NCBI GenBank assembly: GCA_951394045.1
Contig: OX595988.1
Location: 2,929,352 to 2,993,351, forward strand
Origin: Nitzschia sp. DOCU1
Lineage: Eukaryota; Bacillariophyta; Bacillariophyceae; Bacillariales; Bacillariaceae
Length of the DNA stretch: 64,000 bases
Direction: 5' to 3'
The translations under genes and the position numbers were made by a program. Below the pieces are notes generated by a model. The model searched no databases. It was not told where the DNA came from and was given only the letters and a program-made list of their open reading frames with translations. Shown here in pieces: positions 19,256 through 28,223 of the stretch; within the stretch, counting starts at the first letter, position 1; every line of letters starts with the position of its first letter.

Positions 19256-20023
19256 ATGGTAGCCATGCGATCCTCCTTCCTTTCTGCTGTTGCCATATTG
19301 GTGACTTTATGTGGGCGAGCTGTGGGTAGAGCCAGTGAATCAGCATCAGCCTCATCGTCGGCAAGAAGAAGGTTGCAAGATGAACAAATTTGCCAGGAGC
19401 TTCGGGGAGCAATCCAAGCCAATACCACCGCACAAGACATTGAAGACTCTTGCGATTGCTTCGACATGGACAGTGGTGCTACACGTTTGGCCTGTCGACG
19501 AGACAATGCCTGCATTTCTTCGGACGGAGGCACACCCATGCAAGGAGCCTTTTCCGCCATTTTCACCAAGGATGGATCGGGGCCGTCGTATACACAGACG
19601 ATTACTGCAGAAGTTTGCTTTGATTATCCCATTAACATGTACGATGGCAAGAAGGTTTGCGTATCTTCTGTATCCGACGGCTTTGGAACGGTCGCCACTT
19701 GCGAGATCAAAGTGGGAAGTGATGTGTGTAACGTTTGTCGATATTGTCCCATTCAGCTCATATCCTTTGATTGTAGCAACTTGGGATACGAAGATCGAAC
19801 CGCATGTGGGGATAACAATACGGACGATTCCATTCTGCAATTTCTTTACAAGCCCGAGCTTGCTACCGGCTGCACTGGCGGTGATGGATCGGACTCGTCA
19901 GGAGGTGCGCGCCCCACGTCGGCGCCATCCACGACGACGATGAGTCCATCGGGTGGAGCCGCCATGGTCAATGCTGTCGCGACGATCTTCTTGGGTATCA
20001 TCCCTCTGATCTTCATGGGATAA
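19256..20023 (+). CDS. Secreted Cys-rich protein, possibly GPI- or tail-anchored, 255 aa
   Basis: The protein starts with a clear signal peptide (FLSAVAILVTLCGRAVGRA). The mature part has many cysteines in a spaced pattern: CQELRG, SCDCFDMDSG, C..DNAC, then VCNVCRYCPIQLISFDC. A Ser/Thr/Gly/Pro-rich stalk (residues about 210-235) is followed by a hydrophobic C-terminal segment (VNAVATIFLGIIPLIFMG). This end resembles a GPI-attachment signal, or a short tail anchor. It is therefore probably a cell-surface or frustule-associated protein. The family is unrecognised and no catalytic motif was seen. It sits between the two copies of a membrane-protein family, one on each side. Confidence 0.75.
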   Translation: MVAMRSSFLSAVAILVTLCGRAVGRASESASASSSARRRLQDEQICQELRGAIQANTTAQDIEDSCDCFDMDSGATRLACRRDNACISSDGGTPMQGAFSAIFTKDGSGPSYTQTITAEVCFDYPINMYDGKKVCVSSVSDGFGTVATCEIKVGSDVCNVCRYCPIQLISFDCSNLGYEDRTACGDNNTDDSILQFLYKPELATGCTGGDGSDSSGGARPTSAPSTTTMSPSGGAAMVNAVATIFLGIIPLIFMG

Positions 20024-20387
20024 AAGTCTTGTCACATTTTATGATTTCTATGAGTTCTCTGCGTAAGGTCCATTGCATTGTAAAGTAGATTTTGCTACAA
20101 ACCTGAAAGATAAATAGCAAACCCCCTTACTTCATAGTACCGAATTCATTGCATCAAGTACTGTATGATAGTCCCAAAAGAAGAGGACCAAGAGATCAAA
20201 TGATTTTGTTCTCTAGCTAATAAGCTTGCCCGATTCGACTCAAATGACTCGGACCGAAAGATCTTTTCGGCATTTTTATTTGGATGCATGTCTCCGACCC
20301 CATCAGAACCAAGATGTCCTCTTTTGGATTCATTCACCAAGGGATGACGAGACCAAGGATTCATGTTAGCGAAAGCCAACAAAAGCC
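20024..20387. other. Intergenic, nothing recognised
   Basis: This 364-bp AT-richer spacer lies between two plus-strand genes. It presumably holds the 3' end signals of the Cys-rich gene and the promoter of the next one. No motif stands out. Confidence 0.4.
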
Positions 20388-21116
20388 ATGGGAATTCAGA
20401 GATTTTGCTTGCTGGTAAATGCTGCTGCAGCTGTTGCTTCTTCGAGAACCATACCACTTAATCTACACACCAAACCATCTGGACCAATCAGCCCTGCCGT
20501 GCCGCCGCATTGGCCATCATCCAGCATCGATCATGTTGTAAGCTTTCGAGGAGGCGGGCAAGTGATCGCCGAGCTGGGCAACATTGACTTGGCGCGAACC
20601 AAGTTACGTTTGGAATCGTTCAACACGTACGGCTTGGTCAATTCCCTCTTGCTCCAAGCGGCCCTCAAGCTCTACTGTGGGCTATATGACGAAGACTTGG
20701 GCTTGAACAAACAAGACTTGCTGCAACAATACAACACCAGCAGCAAACTAGAATTCGTGACAAAGTGTGTCTTTGTGCTGTCGGCGGCAGTTTGTATTAT
20801 ATGCGGGGCGTACTCTACCGTTGTATTTTCACTGTTGGGACTGTATTGCAAAACTGCCCTGGGGATGGGTTGGGACGACCGATTTTTGCAGTTTTACACG
20901 GTCTCCTCTGACGTTCGAAAGAGTGCCTTTGATGCCTTCATGATGACATTGTGGTCCTTTGAGATTTGTTTTACTGCTTCACTGCTGTTGAAAAAGACGG
21001 ATAGCCGGAATCACAAAATTAGATTGGGGACAACAGCCCTTGCGATTGTGGCGGGTATCGGGAGTTGGCTACATTGGAATTCCATCATTGCGGCCGCGAA
21101 GGGTCTAGTTCAATAA
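20388..21116 (+). CDS. Small multi-helix membrane protein, 242 aa (paralog of 17945-18821)
   Basis: The ATG is in good context (GCCATGG). The protein has a signal peptide (residues 1-20), a VSFRGGG segment, and about four hydrophobic helices: FVTKCVFVLSAAVCIICGAY, a helix containing FSLLGLYCKTALGMG, one around AFDAFMMTLWSFEICFTASL, and a C-terminal one near LAIVAGIGSWLHW. It aligns along its whole length with the spliced gene at 17945-18821, which proves the splice junction there. It has no intron itself. The two copies are in opposite orientation around the Cys-rich gene, so they arose by an inverted duplication or were separated later. The function is unknown. Confidence 0.75.
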   Translation: MGIQRFCLLVNAAAAVASSRTIPLNLHTKPSGPISPAVPPHWPSSSIDHVVSFRGGGQVIAELGNIDLARTKLRLESFNTYGLVNSLLLQAALKLYCGLYDEDLGLNKQDLLQQYNTSSKLEFVTKCVFVLSAAVCIICGAYSTVVFSLLGLYCKTALGMGWDDRFLQFYTVSSDVRKSAFDAFMMTLWSFEICFTASLLLKKTDSRNHKIRLGTTALAIVAGIGSWLHWNSIIAAAKGLVQ

Positions 21117-21346
21117 CACAATATAAGAATGTAAAAGAAACTCCAAACAAATACTAATTGTCGAAATTAGTGACAGAGTGGATGATGATCATCGTCGTAC
21201 CTTGTATGACTGCGGCTCCGAAGGAATTCGGTTGCCAAAACGAGCTTAGCTTACTGTTGTTTTCATGAAACAACAAGGAACAACATCGACGAAGATGCGA
21301 AGGCGATCAAGCAGACCGCCATGTGATACTACTGGATCAACAGTAG

Positions 21347-22357
21347 TTATCCGCTCTTGGAAGCCCCAGCCTTTCCGCCTCCCCGTCCAGTACGACGGCC
21401 ACGAATCGCTGGTCCCTTGTTCCGTTGCTGGCTTCCCTTGGCGTTAGTACCCTTCTTCCGAACTGTCACCTTTTTCTTATTTTTGGTGGTACTATTGGTA
21501 GCGGCTTTCGCCTTGGGGTCGTTACCAGCCGACTTTTTCGAGGCAGACGGTTCCGATGATTCGGCTTGTCCGTCCTCTTCTTCGCCGTCATCATCCATTT
21601 CGCCGTCTTCCTCTACTTCTCCATCGTCATCTTCTTCCTCCTCTTCATTGTTTTCATCGTCATTACTAGCTGCGTTGGCGGCATTTGGCTTTGCAGCACC
21701 ATTGGCCTTGGCTGCTGGAGTATCGTCAGCCATATTATCATCATCTGCCGGGTGGTACTTGGCATAAGCAGCTCGCGCACGCTTGCGAATCTCTATAATG
21801 ACCACCATTTTGGCCGAATCCAAGCGCCAGTTCGGCCACGAAGACGCGACCGAATTGACACATCGTTCCACAAAGGAATCTTCCGTATCATTTTCTTCCA
21901 TGGGTTCCAACGGAGCCTCGGATTGCGCCCATCCACGAAGGGCTTTGACAGCGGCCTCACGATAGGCTTGAACCTGAGTTTGGTGCAAGTCTTCAATTTT
22001 TTTCTATTGATAGTTGTTGAAGGCGAGCACATATCGATTCATCGATGGGTTGATTTTGAGCATGAGAGGGATGAACAAGGACTGGTATACTTACGCTAGA
22101 GTCGCTTCAAACGTTAGTGCTGATGAAACATCACAATTTCCTACCTCTCCTGCTGGTGTTTGCGACGCACGTACCTAATATGATCAATTATAATTTCTTT
22201 AACGTACCGAAACAAACGCATTATCACTACTCTTCATGACCTCCATAGAAGCCGCACGAGACGCCTCCAGGTCTTCCCACACGAGGGCTTCACCTGCCGC
22301 ATGCTTCTTCAACAGTGGGCCCAGATATGCAGTGAAAGCATCGGTCAAGAGAGTCAT
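21347..22357 (-). CDS. Acidic/basic low-complexity protein, probably nuclear, spliced, 268 aa
   Basis: Model: exon 1 22357-22208 (50 codons, ATG preceded by CACAAA), a 204-nt phase-0 intron (donor TTTCG|GTACGT, acceptor TATCAATAG|AAA), exon 2 22003-21347. Without exon 1 the second frame has no ATG. Residues 50-130 form a helical, probably globular region (QVQAYREAAVKALRGWAQ, then SWPNWRLDSAKMVVIIEIRKR). Next comes an Ala/Asn/Asp-Glu-rich acidic tract (EEEEEDDDGEVEEDGEMDDD) and a basic Lys/Arg/Gly tail ending RGRRTGRGGGKAG. Acidic plus RG-rich tails are typical of chromatin or RNA-binding proteins. No named domain was recognised. A small extra exon inside the intron (strong GTAAGT at its end) cannot be excluded. 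Confidence 0.6.
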
Positions 22358-22833
22358 TTTGTGGCGTAAGCAAATGGACAGAAATCAGTGGGATGGAATC
22401 GCAAACGAATATCTTCAAACAACAGAAGGTGGATGTACAAGTTCCTAGTAGAACGCAAAAGTAAGAAGCTGTGATCGATGCTGCTGAAAAGGGAAAGAGG
22501 TGATGGCGATTTTGAAAATGAGCCTCGACGCATCTCATCGCGAGAACACGTCGAAATTCGAAGCTGTAATCGATGAGAGGCAAACAAAACGGAAAAACTG
22601 TCGGCGTACAGATAATCTACGACTGCTTCGACTGTTAGCTCACCAGTTGAAGTGGTGGTCCGGCGTGGCTTTTGGCGCGCAATCGCAAAGACGACCAAAT
22701 CGACTAAAGCCAAGTTTCTGACGTTGACAAACAACTCACTCGTTTGTCGACTATTGGCGGTAAGATGCCCCAGTATTCAATAATACAACAGGTCCAATAT
22801 ACGCTTTACAAAGCGAATCTTTTTGTGTAGGTC
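22358..22833. other. Intergenic, nothing recognised
   Basis: This 476-bp spacer lies upstream of the acidic/basic gene and downstream of the second CRAL-TRIO gene. Short open frames lack domains. Confidence 0.4.
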
Positions 22834-24381
22834 TTAGTTGAATTCGATTGGTCTTTTGAAGTTGGTGGAACTGTCCTCCTGCTTGCGGAGGCCCCTCAGG
22901 GTCCGAAGAGCGCTGGCAACCTTCTTCTCCGCCAGCTCGTCGTCAACCTCTACCCACCCGAAGCCATCGCTCTCTAAAAATCGACCACTTTGCTTGATAG
23001 ATTTGACAATATCCACTACCACCTGGTGCTTGTCTGTATATGAAGCACTTTCGTAGCGCGCTCTCGTCTCAACCACCAGATTCCGCATCCGAACATTGCC
23101 AAGATGCAAGTAGCAAGATTTCCCGCGGCCAAGCAAAACATCATTATGGTTCGGCGTCTCCACGTGGACTACAGTTGGTGCTGTCTTCTTCGACGATTCG
23201 CCTGCTTGCTCCTTCTCCAACTCCGTCGCTGCCGAGGATTTCCGAAGTGACTCCAGCATTTGTCGCTTTTGCCATCGCTCGACACACAAGTGCCGCAATA
23301 CTTCTCCATCGGATGTAATGGGGAACAAATACCCAGAAATACCAAAGGTTTGCAGCTCGAACAACACTTCACTGTGGTTTCCAAAATGTTCGCGAACTCG
23401 AACCAGGTTCCATCTAGACACCGACAGCTTGGACAAACCCACGAGAGATCTCCACAGTATCGAATCGAAGCATACATGTATAGCTTCGACCCTAATGGGC
23501 ATTGTTTTAGCCACTGTACCCAAAAAACGACTCAAAGCCATTCGATCAATCAGCTCCTGCCATGAAATGCCAACACCCACCAAGTAGCTAATATACACCA
23601 TGCCCTTCTTCTGCGTTTCCACATCTTCAGCCACGACAGAAAACGCATAGAACATTTTCCGCTTGATTGCTTGAAAAGGCAGATCCATTGGCTGTGCCAG
23701 CTGAAAGTAAATTACACGACCTGCACGGTCACGAACAGGCAAATCATAAGACACACCGTCGTGCAAGGCCTTCACGTCGTCTGAATTCAGATGGTCATAT
23801 AAAATATCCTCAACAAGATGTTCTGGAAACAGTTCCAGCTTAAGCTCAAAGTACTTTGCAATACGTCCAGCTGCCAGCTTTGCATCAAAACGGTCCGCTC
23901 TGAGGAATTTCAATAAGAATTCTGGATTCAACACGTAACCGGGATTCTGATGTAGCGCTATTCGATATGCTTCGGCGCCATCTGTCAATGCGATGAGTTC
24001 CTCTCGGATCTGATTGAGCTGTTCATTGATAAAGGTTGGTGTTTCTTCTACGGGAGTGGTCACTCCATGTAAATCGTAGTACACACGTTCCCGATCTTCC
24101 ATGGAAAGTTTGCCCATAGTCTGCGCCAGCATCGAGTCGGCTTCGTCTGGAATCCGGCCAGCATTTTGTATAAACTCCTTGCCAAACAACTCGTCATCAT
24201 CGTCCGCTAACTCTAACGAAGCAAGAGACGTGGAATCTTCCATCATCGCCGCCCCTCCGCCCCAGATACCTTCCGCTCTCACATTGGAACTTTCAACCCG
24301 ATGATCGTTTTCGAAATTTTGGCGAGAAATCTTTTTGGGACGAGGCTTGGCATCCTGGTCATCATCATCCTCGTTGATCAT
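22834..24381 (-). CDS. CRAL-TRIO (Sec14-like) - DUF6824 fusion, paralog 2, 515 aa
   Basis: The frame is open further upstream, but the first ATG is at 24381. Residues 1-95 are acidic and disordered. CRAL-TRIO N-terminal helices span about 150-215 with LLKFLRADRFDAKLAA. The lipid-binding domain spans about 215-350 (GRVIYFQLAQP, ETQKKGMVYISYLVG, MPIRVEAIHVC). DUF6824 lies at 410-500: HNDVLLGRGKSCYLHLGNVR, then SGRFLESDGFGWVEVDDE. Sec14-type domains bind and present lipids to kinases or membranes. Joining one to a diatom-typical DUF6824 suggests lipid-sensitive regulation (inference). The paralogs are at 3952-5576 and 58707-60266. This gene is intronless where paralog 1 has an intron. Confidence 0.85.
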   Translation of the reverse strand: MINEDDDDQDAKPRPKKISRQNFENDHRVESSNVRAEGIWGGGAAMMEDSTSLASLELADDDDELFGKEFIQNAGRIPDEADSMLAQTMGKLSMEDRERVYYDLHGVTTPVEETPTFINEQLNQIREELIALTDGAEAYRIALHQNPGYVLNPEFLLKFLRADRFDAKLAAGRIAKYFELKLELFPEHLVEDILYDHLNSDDVKALHDGVSYDLPVRDRAGRVIYFQLAQPMDLPFQAIKRKMFYAFSVVAEDVETQKKGMVYISYLVGVGISWQELIDRMALSRFLGTVAKTMPIRVEAIHVCFDSILWRSLVGLSKLSVSRWNLVRVREHFGNHSEVLFELQTFGISGYLFPITSDGEVLRHLCVERWQKRQMLESLRKSSAATELEKEQAGESSKKTAPTVVHVETPNHNDVLLGRGKSCYLHLGNVRMRNLVVETRARYESASYTDKHQVVVDIVKSIKQSGRFLESDGFGWVEVDDELAEKKVASALRTLRGLRKQEDSSTNFKRPIEFN

Positions 24382-24990
24382 GGCGGCAGATTCTCCTTTC
24401 GACACTTCTGACCATGCATCCAGCTTCAAAAGTAATAATGTTTCTTCTGTTTCAGGGTTGTGCAAATGCAGTCGTCGACTCTCAGTGGCTGTTGTCTTTT
24501 GGCGTTCCAGGCAAGCCCAGCAGACAGAAACTATTCTAACAAATCATGGAATAATCGAACAAGGAACGGGACTTCAATGGCATCTCGATGTTCCGTCACG
24601 TCGTCGGGTGTCATCGTCATCGTCGTTCACCCCCACACGAGAAAAGGCGCGGGTCGCCACTCTGCTTTGGGGGCGCTCCTCTTTCCGTGATGTTTGCGCT
24701 GGCTTAGGGAAAACTATGAGTCTGGGTATGTAATATGAGTATGGTGTGACAGTGCATGCAACCCATGATTCCGACGACTGACGACTCATTGGACTTTTAG
24801 GTTTCGTTGTACCTTTTTTGTGGCGCGAAAAACTCTGCGCACGCTCTTCTGAAAGGTAGGTCTATCGCGAAGAACGAGGCGTAATCTTTTTCTGCATCAG
24901 CACCACCAAAACAAAAACTGTGTTGATGATGCTGCCACTATTCTCCAACATTTCTGATTTGTACTACACTACAACAACAAACCTACCCGC
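24382..24990. other. Divergent intergenic region
   Basis: This 609-bp region lies between paralog 2 (minus) and the flavoprotein gene (plus). The minus frame stays open for a short distance upstream of the chosen ATG. Nothing else was recognised. Confidence 0.4.
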
Positions 24991-26406
24991 ATGTCTCAAC
25001 AAATCCCTCGGATTGCCGTCGTCGGTGGTGGGATCGCTGGAACACTCTGCAGTTTGGTCCTGAAGAATCGAGGTCTTACTCCCATTCTCATTGACCAAGC
25101 TGTTGGAAGGGGTGGCGAAGGCAAGAAGAATGCTACTACTTCGACATCAGCAGCAGCTGCAGTGGGGTTAGGAGGTCGTTTAAGAGGAGTGGGCGCACAA
25201 TTTCTAAGAGCGACGGATCCGCGATTACAAGCCGTCATGGCCATGCTGCAAAATGCCAATGTCGTCCAGCCCTGGCATGGAAGATTCGGCATGTTGGGAA
25301 GTAAGGGTGGTGGATTTTTGCCAGCAAATATTGTCACGTCGGGCATGGGTAGTCGATCCGGAGGAGTGGCTGGTTTGGCCCCTGCAGATCCCACAGCAGC
25401 GGCTAATGATACCAATACTGCCGGAACGGGAGCTGCCAGTGACGGTGGAGATTTTTGTCAGTTTGTGCAATCCTCGGACAGTACCACTTTTGTCGGCGTT
25501 CCGACCATGTTGGATTTGTGTCCTCAAATTGCGACACTTGCTGGTATTTCTTCGATGGGAAGTACAGAGGTTCTAGGTGCTTCCATGGCAGCTGAAGGAG
25601 GATGGATATTGGATATGCAAGAAACCAAAAGCTCTGCGACGACGGCGGCGGGTGGGCGAGTACAGCAACACTTTGATGCCCTAGTGCTGGCAACTCACAA
25701 CTCATCCCTGGCTAGCACCGTTGTTCAGAGCATTGTGGATGCTGAAGTAAAAGCTGGTGGATATAATTCTGTGGATGATGCCATTGAAAAGGCTGCCAGC
25801 ACTGGCGAGAGCGAGACCTTTCCGTTGCTATTGAAGCGGCTATCGTCCTTGTCGCGACATTTGCAGCAAGTCCGCGACCAGGGTCGAACTCCTTTATACA
25901 CATTACAAGTAACCTATCCAACCGGCTTCTCAAAGTCGATTCCATTTGATGCTGTCAGTGTTCCGGGATCTTCTTTCTTACAATTCCTGGCCCGCGAAGC
26001 CTCTAAACCGGGGCGTTCCGACGCCGAGGGCGACGTTTGGACCGCCATTTCAACGTCACAACTTGCCTCCTATGCACTATCATCAGAAGAAATGTCGACG
26101 GAAGAAAAGGAAACATACATTCAGCGGGTTCTGACGGGTGAACTGGCACAACTCCTATGCCCCTATTTTGATGGCGATCGAAGTAAAGTTCCGGTTCCGA
26201 TATCGGTGCAGGTCAAACGGTGGGGGGCGGCACTATGCGGCAAAGGTTTGGAGTTGCAAGAAGATTCCATCACACTTGCCAGCTGGAGACTAGGTATTTG
26301 TGGAGATTTTATTCGTCAGTCTTCTGCGTATCCTACACCATGGGAGGCTGCTGCCTTGAGTGGCCTTGAAGCAGGAGAGCGCATGACCAGTGTCCTCGTC
26401 CAATAG
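24991..26406 (+). CDS. Renalase-like FAD-dependent oxidoreductase, 471 aa
   Basis: The N-terminus is a dinucleotide-binding beta-alpha-beta fold, IAVVGGGIAGTLCSLVLKNR, followed by ILIDQAVGRGG (the acidic residue position at the end of beta-2 is Asp). Near the C-terminus are KRWGAALCG and a WRLGICGDFI..SSAYPTPWEAAALSG segment, the second FAD-contact region of renalase and related small amine-oxidase-fold proteins. In this family the GD pair sits just before the helix that covers FAD. The enzyme probably oxidises a dihydropyridine-type or amine substrate. Two low-complexity Ala/Gly/Thr/Ser insertions (around 45-60 and 120-155) lengthen it against the usual 320-340 residues. No targeting signal is obvious. 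Confidence 0.8.
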   Translation: MSQQIPRIAVVGGGIAGTLCSLVLKNRGLTPILIDQAVGRGGEGKKNATTSTSAAAAVGLGGRLRGVGAQFLRATDPRLQAVMAMLQNANVVQPWHGRFGMLGSKGGGFLPANIVTSGMGSRSGGVAGLAPADPTAAANDTNTAGTGAASDGGDFCQFVQSSDSTTFVGVPTMLDLCPQIATLAGISSMGSTEVLGASMAAEGGWILDMQETKSSATTAAGGRVQQHFDALVLATHNSSLASTVVQSIVDAEVKAGGYNSVDDAIEKAASTGESETFPLLLKRLSSLSRHLQQVRDQGRTPLYTLQVTYPTGFSKSIPFDAVSVPGSSFLQFLAREASKPGRSDAEGDVWTAISTSQLASYALSSEEMSTEEKETYIQRVLTGELAQLLCPYFDGDRSKVPVPISVQVKRWGAALCGKGLELQEDSITLASWRLGICGDFIRQSSAYPTPWEAAALSGLEAGERMTSVLVQ

Positions 26407-26562
26407 GCGCGGCCTCAAATCAGCGGCATGACAACTCTATAAGATAAAAGTGATTAGAAGAATAGCTCTTTCATCAGTTCCAGAGTTACATCAACGAGTC
26501 GCATGGCATTCGTCTGATCTACCGTCTAGAGCTAGCTAGCGAGTCCGGCCATGTGTAGCCCT

Positions 26563-27729
26563 TCAACGGCACCTTGGCGCAACAGCCTTCCAACCGTTCA
26601 TCTCCAGGTTACGTTCGACTCCATCGACATGTGCAACTCCCATCACCGCAACAATAGTCTCTAGTTCATCCAATCCATTCAAACCAGCTGCCATGTAGGC
26701 ATCTCGTTCGCTTACAAGCGCCTCGTACAGCGCCGGTGCAATCCGTTGCAGTTGACCCATCACCTTTCTTACATTTTCCTTGGCTTTCATTGTCTCCACA
26801 AAACTCGAGAACTCTTTACGAAATTCCTCATCGCTGAGATCACCGATTTCTCCATTGTTGCCTGCGGAAGCTACTTGTGATGGCACAAGTTCCTTGAGCG
26901 ACTGTTCAAGCTCCGAGTCTGGATTCAGGAGTGCATTCAAGTCTGTACGAGCCAAACCCTCCGCTACGCGCCCCAGCGTTACCTCGACATCACGATCGCC
27001 AAGTACAATATCAGATCCAATCTTTTGTCCCTCTCGAATGGCAACCACAAACTCTTCTCCCGCCTGGAAACCAGCCGAGTCAAGTTTTTTGTACATGCCC
27101 TTGATGGAATTGCCGACTGCTGCCGATGCTGCACGGCTCAGCAAGTTGGGTTTGGCGGGAGATGATGGCACAGCCGAAGGTGTCGATCTCGTGGAGGAAG
27201 GCAACGATGGTGCCCCAGCCACCTCTGAGGAGGGCGCTTCTGATATTCTCATGATGTTGGGAACAATGATCCTCGACGTAGGGGTGTTAGAATCTTCCAT
27301 TTCGTCCTGAAGCCTTCCAGCGAGAATCCCAGAGCCCCTGACTCGCTTTGGATCCAGCTCAACAAATACTCCTTTTGGATGAATATCTTTCACCAGGTCT
27401 CCCGCCAGTGTGGCGGAAGCCGACGAAATGTGTGCCGTTCCCAGAATGTATATAATCCGTTCGTTCCTCTTCCACACCGAGACGCCGGGATCACAAACGG
27501 CAGCAGTCGACACCAAATCTGCTGCGGATGCTACCCGTGGTGGTAAGAAGCTGGCACCCACCGCTGCAGATGCAACACCAGCGATCCACTGGCGCCGGGA
27601 CGACGTTGACGGTTCGCTCAATTTTGACGCCGACAAGCGTGTTGTCGTTGTCGATGGTTCCGATACCCACGCATTGGCAGATGGCGCGTGGCTTGCCAAT
27701 ATGATTGAATAGAGTAGACACGCCCTCAT
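26563..27729 (-). CDS. TraB/PrgY-type protein with ER-plastid-thylakoid lumen presequence, 388 aa
   Basis: The domain is TraB: a RNERIIYILGTAHISSASA opening with the GTAH motif, then VKDIHPKGVFVELDPKR, and a C-terminal VAVMGVAHVDGVERNL with the second conserved His. Family members (TraB, PrgY, GumN) are thought to be membrane-linked proteases or chaperone-like proteins; the catalytic basis is unsettled. The N-terminus reads as a three-part presequence. A signal peptide at 1-20 is cut before Trp (SANA|WVS), as in diatom plastid precursors. A Ser/Thr-rich transit part follows. Last comes a twin-arginine-type signal SRRQWIAGVASAAVG with an ASA|A site near residue 69. An upstream in-frame ATG at 27765 adds 12 residues, but 27729 gives the better signal peptide. 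Confidence 0.8.
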   Translation of the reverse strand: MRACLLYSIILASHAPSANAWVSEPSTTTTRLSASKLSEPSTSSRRQWIAGVASAAVGASFLPPRVASAADLVSTAAVCDPGVSVWKRNERIIYILGTAHISSASATLAGDLVKDIHPKGVFVELDPKRVRGSGILAGRLQDEMEDSNTPTSRIIVPNIMRISEAPSSEVAGAPSLPSSTRSTPSAVPSSPAKPNLLSRAASAAVGNSIKGMYKKLDSAGFQAGEEFVVAIREGQKIGSDIVLGDRDVEVTLGRVAEGLARTDLNALLNPDSELEQSLKELVPSQVASAGNNGEIGDLSDEEFRKEFSSFVETMKAKENVRKVMGQLQRIAPALYEALVSERDAYMAAGLNGLDELETIVAVMGVAHVDGVERNLEMNGWKAVAPRCR

Positions 27730-27765
27730 GTTGAATGGAATGCTGTAGTCATTCAGTGCAATCAT

Positions 27766-28223
27766 GAAGTGTGACCCATGGTTGTAGTCTCATGGTCGGT
27801 CGAAGATACAACTCTCTATGCATACGATTGAGGATAAGCAAGTGAGAATGAGGTGGTGGAGAGAATTGAGAGAAAAATTGTGATTGGATCTTTTGGACGA
27901 CTAATACGACACAACGGGTAGTTCGATCATAAGCGCGCCAGCCCCTCCAGAGCAGTCCTCGCTTCACTGCTTTCACAACTTCTGACAACTTTAGCTCTAC
28001 CTGGTATCTGGTTGCACTCTACTGGGGCGACAAAAAGGAAACAAAAGCTACAAACATTATCTTTCGAGGCGGGGATTCAACCCGTTGAACGACGGAACCC
28101 CCCGCATTTCGCAGTGAAGGCCGCCAAGGCGGAGTCATCATGGACCTCCTGGGGTCAAGCGACAGCACATCCAACCTAGTTCAAAATTTAGAATCACAGA
28201 ACAAAAATAGCCATCGTATAAGC
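27766..28223. other. Intergenic with a strong stem-loop
   Basis: This 458-bp region lies upstream of the TraB gene and downstream of the DMT transporter. It contains a nested inverted repeat at 28069-28105 (outer GCGGGG/CCCCGC, inner TTCAAC/GTTGAA). A tRNA reading was tested and failed. Confidence 0.4.

Noticed and set aside
24991..26406. Bacterial transfer of the flavoprotein
   Set aside because: Bacterial relatives exist, but the Ala/Gly/Thr insertions and ordinary local sequence give no sign of recent transfer.
28060..28115. tRNA-like segment (GGTTGAATCC on the minus strand)
   Set aside because: There is a partial T-arm resemblance only. No A-box-like sequence, no matching acceptor stem and no anticodon arm could be drawn.
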